Below the pieces are notes generated by a model, which saw nothing but the letters and a program-made list of their open reading frames with translations, was not told where the DNA came from and made no database searches. The position numbers and the translations under genes are program-made. From Hawksworthiomyces lignivorus (taxonomy: Eukaryota; Ascomycota; Sordariomycetes; Ophiostomatales; Ophiostomataceae): DNA of 64,000 nt. Of the stretch, positions 10,716-21,039 are shown in pieces (the first letter of the stretch is position 1; each line of letters starts with the position of its first letter). Location of the stretch: contig NTMA01000024.1 in NCBI GenBank assembly GCA_002917075.1, positions 62,001 to 126,000 on the forward strand, read 5' to 3'.

Positions 10716-12248
10716 TCATGGGAGGTGCAGAAAGCTGTTGCGCCGTAGGATCGCATCGATTAGCCGCTTGCCAGGAAAGTCGGCAATCACGATACCGACC
10801 GGAGAGTAGCTGGTGGCGCTGTTCTGCAGAGGCTCCACGTCCTCTTCGTCAACGCTCGCAGCGCTGTCGTCGCCGGCTTCCAGCCAGGGCCCTGTGCGGT
10901 CGTTGATGCCCGTGACAGACCGGTTGACGGGGCCGGCGGCGGCATCGATGGGCGTGACGCCGACGCTGGCGCTGAGGTGGGAGAGGAAGAGGGGCGACGA
11001 CGCGCCGGTGGCGCTGGCGTCGGCGGCTGCCTGCAGGTTCGTCCGGATCGACGTCCATTTGCCGTCCAGGTGCTCCAGGTCGGAGACCTCCCAGTCGTCC
11101 TCGATCCGCAGCAGGTCGGATGCGAGCCGCCAGGGGATGCCGAAGTGCGGCTGGAAGGCGGGCTCGCCGTCCTCCCCGTCCCTCTTTGTGCTCCGCGGCG
11201 GCGGCGGTGGCGCGGACAGGAAGTAGGGGAACTCCTGGAGGAGCAGGATCTTGCCGCGAAGCTCGCCGATGGTGGGGATGCGCTCCGGCGGCGTCGCGAA
11301 GGCGGAATCGTCGTCGTCGCTGTCGCTGCCATCGCCGCTGAACCGAAACAGGTGCTTGGCAAACCTGGGTGCCGTGCGCGGGTCGGCCAGACGGTATTGG
11401 TTGAACGAGGCCAGAAAGGGCGCTTCGTCGGCGCCGTCGGCGGCGGACGACGTCGGCAGAAGCAGCTGCCGCGCGCGCTTGCTGCTGCTGCTGCTGCCGG
11501 GGGCCGCCGCAGAGTGCCGCCGCCCGGGCGGGTCGTCGATGGACCCGCTGATGGGACTGGCCTCCTCCTTGAGGCGGACGACGACGGTCTCAGACGGGTA
11601 GGTGGCGAGGAAGTCGAAGATGGTCTGCGCCACGGCGGCGAACTCGTAGCCCGTGTAGACGTCGCCGTGGTAGATGCCCAGCGGGGAGGGCCCGCTCGGG
11701 GCCCCCGGCTGCACCTGCACGCGCGCACGGATGTCCACGTAGCGCACGCCCGCCAGCAGCTGCTCGTCCAGCCCGCTGTTCTGGCAGCGGAACCAGCGGA
11801 ACACCTGCTCGTCGCGGCCGCCCTCGTCGACGCGGTGCGTCATCGTATCATGCGTGCCGGGCAGCGCCAGCCGCGTCAGCGGCCAGTCGTCCGGCGCCGC
11901 CGCCATCCAGGACGCCGTGCCGGCCGAGAAGTTGTGCGCCAGCGCGGCCAGGTCAAACGAGTAGGGCGACCCGCGGGTGACCTCGTCGTCGCTCAGAGGC
12001 ACAGGCGGCAGCGGCGGCGGAACGATGCTGGCACTGTCCCAGTGGAAAGCGACGCCGCTGCCGTCTCCACCAAACGTCCGCGCCGGCGGCCATTCTGCAT
12101 GTAAGTGGTCGCCAAACAGCACAAAGGTGAGGACGGCGGCGGCCACGAGGGCCGGCACGCCATAGGTGATGGCGAGACGGCGGTTACGGGCGCGACGGGC
12201 GCCCGCTGCCCGCTCCTGGTCGGGCAGCAGGTGGGGGAAGAGGACCAT
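10716..12248 (-). CDS. membrane-anchored PI-PLC X-domain-like phosphodiesterase, 510 aa
   Basis: Single-exon frame of 510 residues. Residues about 26-46 form one hydrophobic segment (ITYGVPALVAAAVLTFVLFG) after a basic N-terminus, a type II signal-anchor layout that would put the catalytic region in the lumen or outside the cell. The X-domain-like core starts near 120: ALPGTHDTMTH supplies His133-Asp134, VDIRAR supplies Arg174, and IYHGDVYTGYEF supplies His194. These match the His/Asp/Arg/His set of bacterial-type PI-specific phospholipase C. Later landmarks are TYPSETVVVRLKEE (about 225) and GELRGKILLLQEFPYF (about 340), typical of the PLC-like phosphodiesterase superfamily. No Y, C2 or EF-hand domain is present. 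The Ser/Asp-rich insert near 300-320 looks disordered. The substrate cannot be told; phosphatidylinositol or a GPI-type lipid is the usual guess. Confidence 0.85.
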   Translation of the reverse strand: MVLFPHLLPDQERAAGARRARNRRLAITYGVPALVAAAVLTFVLFGDHLHAEWPPARTFGGDGSGVAFHWDSASIVPPPLPPVPLSDDEVTRGSPYSFDLAALAHNFSAGTASWMAAAPDDWPLTRLALPGTHDTMTHRVDEGGRDEQVFRWFRCQNSGLDEQLLAGVRYVDIRARVQVQPGAPSGPSPLGIYHGDVYTGYEFAAVAQTIFDFLATYPSETVVVRLKEEASPISGSIDDPPGRRHSAAAPGSSSSSKRARQLLLPTSSAADGADEAPFLASFNQYRLADPRTAPRFAKHLFRFSGDGSDSDDDDSAFATPPERIPTIGELRGKILLLQEFPYFLSAPPPPPRSTKRDGEDGEPAFQPHFGIPWRLASDLLRIEDDWEVSDLEHLDGKWTSIRTNLQAAADASATGASSPLFLSHLSASVGVTPIDAAAGPVNRSVTGINDRTGPWLEAGDDSAASVDEEDVEPLQNSATSYSPVGIVIADFPGKRLIDAILRRNSFLHLP

Positions 12249-15200
12249 GTGCGAAGGCGGCCGGCTGGCAAGCTGCCAGCAACAGAGGGAGTGGGTAGTA
12301 AGAGAGGGCTTTCCCTCTCCGCAGGCTATTTGAGGGAAAACAAGACGTATCGTGGAACGCTTTGCTAGGAGTCCATTGCTTTGATACGGCCAGGAAGATC
12401 AGCAATGAAGCGCTGAGAGCTTTAGGAACTCGAATAGACAACGCGATGGACCGTGACCGCGTGCATCCCCTGGCAGGGAGAGCTTTGAGACAGTTCCCCG
12501 TTTCCCCAGCATGAGTCGATGTGAAGTCACATGACACAGTTTATAGCCGCACAGCAGAAGAAGGGGAAATCACCACTGAAAGCTCCAACGTGGATGCGGA
12601 GAACAGCCGCCATTGGCTCAGCCTAACACAAGCGACATCGAGTTCTAGAGAAGCAGAAAGGCACCCTGACAGTGCCACAAAAAAAAAAAACGAGGGCGGA
12701 TCGACAGCTTGACAATCGACCCGGTTTTTCCTTGTTCTGTCCTGGACCTGACCTCTGCATGCAGATACGTCAAAATCATGGAAAATAGAGGGAGATCAAC
12801 CACACTCTGTGAACCGAATACGCCGTCCCGCTCACCTTCTCTGTGGGCTGTCAAGTAAACACACCAGATTCTTCCCACTACTTTTCCTTGCTCTCTCCTT
12901 CTCTCCCTCTCTTCTCACATTTTCTTCTGATCTGGCATCTGGGAACGGCTCCATTCAAGGTTTTCCCATGGCACGCAAGTAACGCTGCTTCTAACCTAAC
13001 TGAACGGTCACTCCGATCAAAATTGGACCCTTGGACCTAGTTTTGTGTGTTCCAGAGGCACGGAGTTTGCTTCTGGGGCCATTCTTTTCTTTTCTTTTTC
13101 TTGGGCGGGATCGGCGGTCCATTTTACTTGAACGCGTCTCCCGCCGTGCTAGATTCTCAGAATTTGTAAACAGCACGTCAAATAGAGACGTCCTCTAGAG
13201 GAGACTTGCGTAAATAATTTTTCGGCTCGATTAGAGCTGAAAAAACTGTGGCCCGCTGTTTACGTGTAAGCAAGGAAAAAGAGGTACAGACACAAGCACA
13301 GGTTAAGACCGGCGCTATCAAACGAAAGAGGGGGAGACAGGAACAACTTCGTCATACATTTCGGAAAAAATCTAGCTTGGAAGCGAAGTTCCTGTGTCCC
13401 TTTTCACCCAAAGCCAGTGTGATTAGTGAGATAAGATGCATGCGGCGGGCTAGAGGGGCAAGCAAGATGCTGAGGCCCATCTCCTGACTGGTTGTTATAA
13501 AACGCTATATCAGACGAATATTTCGCGAGAAAGGCTAAACGGAGCAACCACAAGCAGGGCGCTCAAGGACAGAAATTTCTTTCCATTCAGCAGATGGGGC
13601 ACTGCCTTGCTCTTAGTTCTAGACTAAGAAGATATCATATACTATAACAAAGGTTTCCCCCTCGGCAGCAGCTTCTCCCACAGTAGCACACCCTCACGGA
13701 CGGCAGAAAAAGAAAAGAAGTGATAATCTATACGGGCTTCACTCTGTGATCATGTTGGCACGAAGTTGATTTAGTTCAAGCTAAGATGCTCAGAAGCTAC
13801 GAAGGGCGACGGGGACTTTTCTCCTTTTAGGTTACGCTGTGGCGATTTGTTGCGAGCAGAAGCCAAACGCGCCAAGTGGGAGAACAAGCATAGAACTGGC
13901 GCAAAATGAATCTTGGTTCGTGCTGGTAGTTTTTGGATAGGTAAGCTACTACGTAGTCGTACGTGCGTTGTAAACACATGGCTTCTTTTTCCACGAACTT
14001 TTATTTTTTTGTCCTCTTCGAGATAGGGATGGTTCCTGTCAGGTGGTGTCTTGGCTAGTGTATTTTTTTTTTTTTTGGTTGGTCAGAGATCCAACAGTGT
14101 TTTTGTGTGCGGGCTTTGTTGACTTATCTCGTTTTTGTTTGTTGTTTTATATCTTGTGTGTCTATTTATATTTGAGTTTTGTTCTAAAGTTTTGTTGGGC
14201 GGCCTCGCTTTGAGGCTCCCATGACTTACGCTGCGCTAGCAGTGCGTAAGACTGAGGGTTTCGGTCGTTTTCGTCTGCAACTCATACTGGTCTTAAATTT
14301 TAGTGTCCTCGTAATGGAAATGGAGCGAACCAACTTACGAGGCAAACGTGCACACAAGACGACAGGGAGCTTCGTAATCCTCATCACGGTGCAGACTCTC
14401 TGGCCAGCATTTGTTGGATTTTTTTGTGCTTATGCATTGTGCGCCCTCTCGGGAGCGATGATGCCGTTGGTCAGGTCGTGTGATTCTGTTTTCTGGAGAC
14501 TTTGTCGTCGAGATAGGATGCACAAACGCCAAGTGCTCCACAAACACTATCGATATGCAGAGAACTTTGCGTTCTGAGAGATACGAAGGGACGGTGCTAA
14601 CTGAACCGAGACCAGAAATGGTTCCGGGAATGGGGCTTTTTGCCTACCGGCCGTGCCAGAGCGACAGGCCAGATGGCCACGGGAAGCGCTGTTCGCAGCA
14701 TATGAAATTTCGATATATGATATCTACGGACATTTAAAGTTGCAGATATGGGTAGTGTGGCAAGTTCTCGCGCGGGTGATAACGTAACGAGGGGCTGCAC
14801 GCAGAAGAAAGAAGGCCCATTTGGATGTAACCAGGAGCGTTTGTAACCTGATTTTGCTTGTTTTCTCTTTTCTCTTGATTCTACATCAATTGCTTTTGGA
14901 ATCTTCCTTTTTACCTTGCTATCTCTTGACATATATAGCCGGGTTCCACTCACATGCAAAACATCATCGGCTGATTGATACATTGACTAAAATTTGTGGC
15001 TTCTTCTCTCTTCCGTCAAAACCTACGCTTTAGTCCTATCTTCTGTGCCGAATCGAGATGTAAGAATCTCTTTCCATCGTCCACGGCAGACGAGAGGGAT
15101 ATATGTGAATGTACTTCCATAGCGCATGTTCAAGAGGTCAGAGTCGTGGGTGGAGACCTTTCCCCCTTTGTCCACGAAGGCGATCCTGTGCAATCGGGAC

Positions 15201-16552
15201 TCTAGGAAGAGGCTCCTGCAAACGGAGAACCTTTAGGGAAGCGAGGGAAAGGAGGCGAATCGTAGAGGAGAGGAATGGATCGAGAGATGCAGCGAGTCAG
15301 AATCTGACAACCGATCAGTCTCCTTCTTGTATCGGCCTCACTTGTGCATTTCTCTTTCTTTTCGCCGGACACAAACCTCCCCTGTGGAGCCGATTTCACA
15401 CCATCTTCTTTTACCAATACGAAGGTCCGTGAGGAACGCAGCCACGAATAATCTTCAAAGGCGCAAATGCATCTTACACGCATGCACAGGAATAAAAAAA
15501 AAGAGAGCAGAATGTGGCATGAGGGTCAAATGGTGGCTTGCATAAACTGGGGACTGTGTAGCCGTTGCCGGTGGCTGGCTCACGCAATTTTACTTTTTCG
15601 TCCCTTTTTTTTTACCTGGCTCATTATTCATCAGGAGCTTTCGGTTCGTAGCGGAAAGCAATCTGCCATTTTGTAGTAAATTTGCGGAGCGTCCATGGCG
15701 AGATGTCTCTTGACGCCTTGCTCTGCCGTTGCTCCTTACAACAAGACTTGTCTCAAAAGGACAAAGAGGAGAACTGGCACTGAGCAAATGTGCATTCGGA
15801 CGGCTTCGGCCAAGACGTTCGATGTGCAAGCCCAAGGTTGTCACGAACTTTTCTCAGCACAAGGAGCTCCACAACGAAAGCGCCTTTCGTCAGAATTACG
15901 AGCATTACGAGGCAGACGTTTTTTTTTAATTCCTTATAAAAAATTAGGTGGCGTAGTAATCCTTGGGTGATCGTAGCTGCGGGGACAGGAAGCTCGGGGC
16001 ACGAGCATGCAAGTTAGGGTGCATTCGCATCCGACTATCTCTTGCATTCTGAAGCCACAAAACTATGCGCAGACGAGAATGGAAAGGCTCGAGATAAAGA
16101 ATGAGGTTGACAAGACGGTGAACGATAACTATCAGACGGTGATGGCCGCAACGTCTGAATTTTTTCTGCACAAGATAGGATTCAAGCTTCTTTCTGTGGC
16201 TTGCCTGCATTAAACCCCCCTGATTGGGGCGTTGGTGAGGGAACAAGCCAATTTTTTTTCGTTAATTGTTTTTGTACCTTGGCTTTTCCTATTCAGTGGT
16301 ATCGGCGACTATGTGCATGCATTAGGAGAAGGCTGTCGCTTGGTTGCAAGGTATGTCATCTGCCGCCAATTGCTGGCAGTCCCAAGAGAGGGCTGACAGA
16401 ATGCGCCGACAGCATGCGCATTTGCACACGCTTTGGGATGCATTTTTATTCCATGGCAAACATGGCGATGTCACATCGATTTGATTTTTATTTTTTCATT
16501 ATATCTTTTGTATTTCCTTTTTAGTTTCTCTCCGGGACGGTCCAAAATCCTG

Positions 16553-16553
<1 letters not shown>

Positions 16554-16587
<34 letters not shown>
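16554..16587 (+). repeat. poly(T) tract, 34 nt
   Basis: Uninterrupted T run within the gene-poor interval upstream of the WSC gene. Confidence 0.95.
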
Positions 16588-16589
<2 letters not shown>

Positions 16590-16978
16590 CTCGCAGTTGT
16601 ACCAATTGGCCATCTCCATTTCCCCTTTTTATCAACCTGCTTGTAAAGGTATTCCGGCTGCCTTTTCCTCGGGAGGTACTTTTTTTCCTTTTTCTACTCC
16701 GTCTCCCCTCCTTTCATCTCTTGCCTCTTTTCTTTTTCTTGTCCGTCGTTCCTGATGCCGCCGATGGCCTCGCCCACAGGCACTCTAGCAAAAGCACCGG
16801 TGTCAATTGCAGAGCAGCATGTCGTATGAGCACCAAAGAAAAAAGAGACGCTGCCATTCTTTGCTCTTGCATGGATCCACTTGCCCGTCCTTGGCAGGGA
16901 AATTGCAGGGGGTTGACCCGCTCCGTTACGGTGAAAGTGCTCCGTGTGCTAGACACACGACGCACGCAGTACACGCCC

Positions 16979-17014
16979 GTCTTGCGTATTTTTATTGTCT
17001 TGCGTATTTTTATT
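16979..17014 (+). repeat. tandem 18-mer duplication
   Basis: Two exact adjacent copies of an 18-base unit (GTCTTGCGTATTTTTATT) at 16979-16996 and 16997-17014, followed by a partial third copy (GCGTATTT). Confidence 0.95.
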
Positions 17015-17122
17015 GCGTATTTCCACACAAAGAGTATACGGACGAGCAGCTTTTATGCACCCTCCTCCATGCGGAATACTGCCCTGTAACTTAAAAACGG
17101 GAACCCGAAATGGAACACTCAA

Positions 17123-17146
17123 GATGCACCTTTTGATGCACCTTTT
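17123..17146 (+). repeat. tandem 12-mer duplication
   Basis: Two exact adjacent copies of GATGCACCTTTT (17123-17134 and 17135-17146), about 110 bases after the 18-mer duplication. Confidence 0.95.
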
Positions 17147-17815
17147 CTTTTCCTTCTCAAATGGCACAGTCATCACATTCCTTCCCAGTGTCCTAAGGAA
17201 AGCCAACACCAATAAATCTGCAACGGCGCTGTCCATCTCAAATGTTCTGTAATACATCTCAAATAGCCCACTAGCCCCTAGAAGCTATTCAGCGTTCTCC
17301 CTGCGAGGATTCCCTTCGTTGGTGCCTGTTGCCAGCGCAGTGCTCGTCAGCAAGCGCTCACCGTGTGCTAGTGCTGTAGCCGCTCTGCTTCCCAGGGCAG
17401 GTTGGTTTGCTGCTCACCACGTTTTCACCTATCAGAGCAGATGGGCTCCGACACCATGCGACACGCCCTCCCTTATTTACCGAAGATGTGGACAAGGGCT
17501 GAAGGAGACAAACACCGGAGGGCAGCACTAAGGAGCAAGGGAAAAAAGGACCTCAAGTCAGCTCTACGATCCCTGCCCCATGGCGACATGCCACGACTGC
17601 GTTCAGTAGCGGAATGGTCGCATGAAGGGTGAAAAGGCGGGGAAAAGAGGGAGAGAACACCTCTCTCTTTTAATTTTCTGGGCGCCCCTTTCCTGCGGTA
17701 CTCGTACGTAGCATGTGAGGTAAGATTCGGTACAGGATGCGTTGTATGAGGATAGGGCGAGCCCGGAACCAGGCCGGGGAGGGCCAAGCCAAGGGACAGA
17801 CCCAGGCAGCCAGAT

Positions 17816-17833
17816 GGGGGGGGGGGGGGGGGG
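17816..17833 (+). repeat. poly(G) tract, 18 nt
   Basis: Uninterrupted G run, far rarer in fungal DNA than A/T runs. It is a potential G-quadruplex and also a typical place for sequencing length error. Confidence 0.9.
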
Positions 17834-18658
17834 CAAAAAGGCTTCATCTTCCCTGCTCAGCTGAAGGTGGTTGCTGTGTTGGCAAGAATCCCATCCACAG
17901 ACCCGCCCTTTGCTTCGACCGAAACGTACGAGAGCGTTCCGTGCTTGGCACTCTCTGCAGCATGCTAAAGCAAACTTGCACTGTAGTCGAGCTGGAAGCC
18001 TGCCTGTGCCTCTGGTAGTACTCTTCTGCCCTGTAGCTGGCAGCCATTTAGACGCTCACGACACACTAGCGTGCAAAAAGTTCGTAAACAAAAAAAGGAC
18101 AGCGGCGTCTGCACTGGTTGATCACCAGCGCTAAGGCTGCAAGAGCAGGAAAAAGTGACGACATGTAATTAAACGTAAAATAGGGGCAAAGTCTTTAAAA
18201 AGTCCTCGTCTCCCCTTCTAACATGTACGCCGTACGCACTGCGCTGCGTGTTGAAGTGCGGCGGACTCTCCGCGCGCACATTCTTGTAGCACACGTCAGA
18301 CACCTAGTAATCTTGTAGCTAAATTCGTGCGGTTTTGCTAATTTTCTACTTTGCGGTAAATTGAGACACAAGATGCAGCAGATTTGCCTCCCAAAAATAA
18401 ACATATTAGAGATAAAAACAGTGAACTCAATCTCTTTCCCATCTGTGCTAAAGTGAAAGACGGCACATTGCCGAATGGAAACGAACAGGCCTATCGCGAG
18501 GCATCGCAGGGACATGGAACAAGAAACCCAACAAGCTGGATATTAAATGAAAAAAAAAATGGACGCGGAAGGAGGAAAAGAAGACCAGGCCAGGGAAATA
18601 GCCTGCTTTTCTACTACCAGGGACAACCGCGGCCTTCTGGTACGAGTAAAGATATATA

Positions 18659-18667
18659 TACGGAGTA
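18659..18667 (+). repeat. TACGGAGTA motif copy
   Basis: Exact copy of a 9-mer that recurs in noncoding DNA of this window; here in the context ATACGGAGTATAC, which is partly palindromic at its edges. Confidence 0.7.
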
Positions 18668-19243
18668 TACACGTCGTAATACACTCTTCGAACTTATATA
18701 TATGTATGTATAATTTATTTTGTACATTTAGCTTTGGCCATCTGCGACGTGCGTCTGGTTCTCGCATGTATCTACAACTTGTACTTTGTTTTCGTGCCGC
18801 TCTATTACGTATGTACTTGTAGGACCTGTTTTATCTTTTGACGCCTTTCGCCTTTGTCTTTGTGTGCACGTATTGCAAGCAGCTTTTTTTCTCGGCCGCT
18901 CCACCATCCCTCCCTTTCGATTCGGCCTCGGCGGCTTTTCTCGAACCTGCTTGTATGCGTGGTCGGAATGAAGATGCAAGCTTCGCAAAAGCGGCAAGAA
19001 TCGTCGCTGCTGGTGTCTTTTGGCGTTTGGTGCTCTCACAAACAAAAAAGAAGAAAAAGAAAGCAGCTTAATTAATCCATCGGCAGCGCCAGGCCAGGGT
19101 CTTTGAACTAGGCTCCTCGCTCACTTGTTCTGTGTGAGTCTGGCTGCGTTCCTTTGCTTGGTTCGTCCACTGGCTGTGGGTGAGTTTTGCCAGTGGTTTT
19201 GGAAGCGTAGATTCTTTTTGGTGTGTGGACTCATTAAAGTACG

Positions 19244-19272
19244 AGTGTGTGAGTGTGAGTGTGAGTGTGAGC
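19244..19272 (+). repeat. (GTGTGA)n microsatellite
   Basis: Imperfect hexanucleotide GTGTGA/GAGTGT repeat of about 4-5 units ending in a variant GAGCGT unit. Confidence 0.85.
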
Positions 19273-19535
19273 GTGTACGCACATGGGTGCGCCGTATGTG
19301 TTACAATGAGTGGTTCGTGCTGCTCCCCCGTCGATAAGGATGCCCAAAAAAGGCGCCCAGAAAGAGCTCAGCGACTCGCCCGTTTCCCCTTGCCTCTTGT
19401 GTTATCCAATTGTCCATTGTTGGAACCGTTTTCTTTTCACTGCCTATCCACGCAGTCGCATTTTCTGCCTGCAAACGTGGTTTTTGCAACAACCGTTTTC
19501 GCCTCGATGAACAACGCCACAACCACAGCGCTACG

Positions 19536-19558
19536 TTTTTTTTTTTTTTTTTTTTTTT
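19536..19558 (+). repeat. poly(T) tract, 23 nt
   Basis: Uninterrupted T run, about 1.5 kb upstream of the WSC start codon and on its coding strand. Confidence 0.95.
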
Positions 19559-21039
19559 AATTCTTGTTCTTCAGTTGCAGCTTTTAGAAATTCCGTGACG
19601 TCCTGCATATTCTGTGATTCACTTTCGCTGTGGTGCTCTTCTCTCCGGTCCTGCCCATCTCAGCAGATTCAAGAAAAGAAAATCACGAGCGACTGAGTTA
19701 GACACGCCACTCACTTCATCAGCTCTCAAGCTTTGGTTAACCGGAAAAAGGTGACCTGCGGCCGTCGAACGAAGGGAAGAGAAAAGCAACGAGAGGGAGA
19801 AGGTCACGATCCTGAACAAACCGACTGACTGCTTACACTCCGTATTGATGCTGCAAGCCCCGTCTGCAAGACCCGCCATTCCTCTGTGCAGAGACTGCTT
19901 CCTCTTCTTTTTTGAAGCTTCAGTTGCCATTTCTGGCACTATTCCTGCTTATCTTCGTTGAAGCTCCGTTTTCACTCGCTCTGTGTCTCCGTCTTGCATC
20001 CTCTCCACGCCCTGACCCAATTCGTACTCCCGCTCGCTGTCTCTCTCGCAAATCTCTCCTCGTACACACATGCTGCGTACATACTGCTAGTCCTCTTAGT
20101 AACTTCCTCACCCCTGTCTATCCACTTTTTCTCTTCCTTGCCCCCGTCCCTTTCTTGTATCCCAATTCCACCCCCTTGTTCTCTACTTTTATAAACACTT
20201 TTATTCCCTATCTTGCTCGTCTTTCTCTTTTGATTCTAATTTTTGCTTTTATTACTTATTTCCTCCACCTTCCCTTTACCTTGGATCGAGATCCCACAAG
20301 TTCTCCTTCTTGTCCTTTCCCGTCTTTTCTCCTTCGTTACCCACCGTCTTGAAGCAGCACTTGACAACTACACCTGTGCTCTCTGTTCGGTGCTCTATCT
20401 ATACTACGCTTCGTCCTGCTTTTCTTTTGTTTTCTTTTTCTCCTTTTCCATATCCTTAGATAAAGGCATTCGCTTGTCTTTGTTTATCATCTCCCGAGGA
20501 CAGACCTAGTTTGGGCGCGAGCATTCCTGACGACCTGAGACCAGACCATTCAACGCTCGGCATCTCGTAATCATAACAACACGGAAGGGCCAAGACACTT
20601 TGTGACCGACGCCCCCGACGACATCAGCCGTATTTTTGATTCCCTGGGCGCAATTTGTTGTCAGAAGGAGAACTGCTAGTCCTGTTCAACTTGCATCTCC
20701 AACGTCTCCAACCCCGTGCGGACCCCAAATCCATACAGCCGCCTTGTTGCCTAGCCGCCTGGCAATGGCAAAGACGGTATATCGTCTTCGGATCTAGCTT
20801 TTCACCAATCTTTTCCTTTGTTCAGTCCGATTCTCTTGGATCGAGGCATGAGGAGTTCTGCCTAGACTCACTCCCGACTCCTAATTGACTCCGGTACGGT
20901 GTTTATTCAACGCTTTCTTCCGCCTCGTTTACCACGCGAAGGCAGAAGAAGAACATCGCCTCTGACTCCAGAAACAGCTTTCTGCGGATCAACCCCTTAT
21001 CCTCATCCCTTCTCAGCCTCACATTCTCCGACGACAACC

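Larger units (their letters stand above)
12249..21039. other. 8.8-kb gene-poor interval
   Basis: No frame over about 220 codons and none with recognisable domains on either strand. Contents visible by eye: T runs at 14063-14076, 16554-16587 and 19536-19558; an 18-base G run at 17816-17833; a (GTGTGA)n microsatellite near 19244-19272; exact tandem duplications at 16979-17014 and 17123-17146; TACGGAGTA at 18659; and a long C/T-rich stretch at 19930-20460 that could be the promoter or leader of the WSC gene. A spliced or noncoding transcript cannot be excluded by reading alone. Confidence 0.55.

Noticed and set aside
10977..12104. 375-codon + frame antisense to the phosphodiesterase gene
   Set aside because: Arg/Val/Gly-rich shadow of a GC-rich gene; the minus frame has a clear PI-PLC X domain.
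14221..14577. 118-codon + frame with a hydrophobic stretch
   Set aside because: No recognisable domain, no splice partner, composition like neighbouring noncoding DNA.
16433..17089. 218-codon + frame
   Set aside because: Runs through the 34-base T tract and reads as a Phe run plus pyrimidine-rich low complexity.
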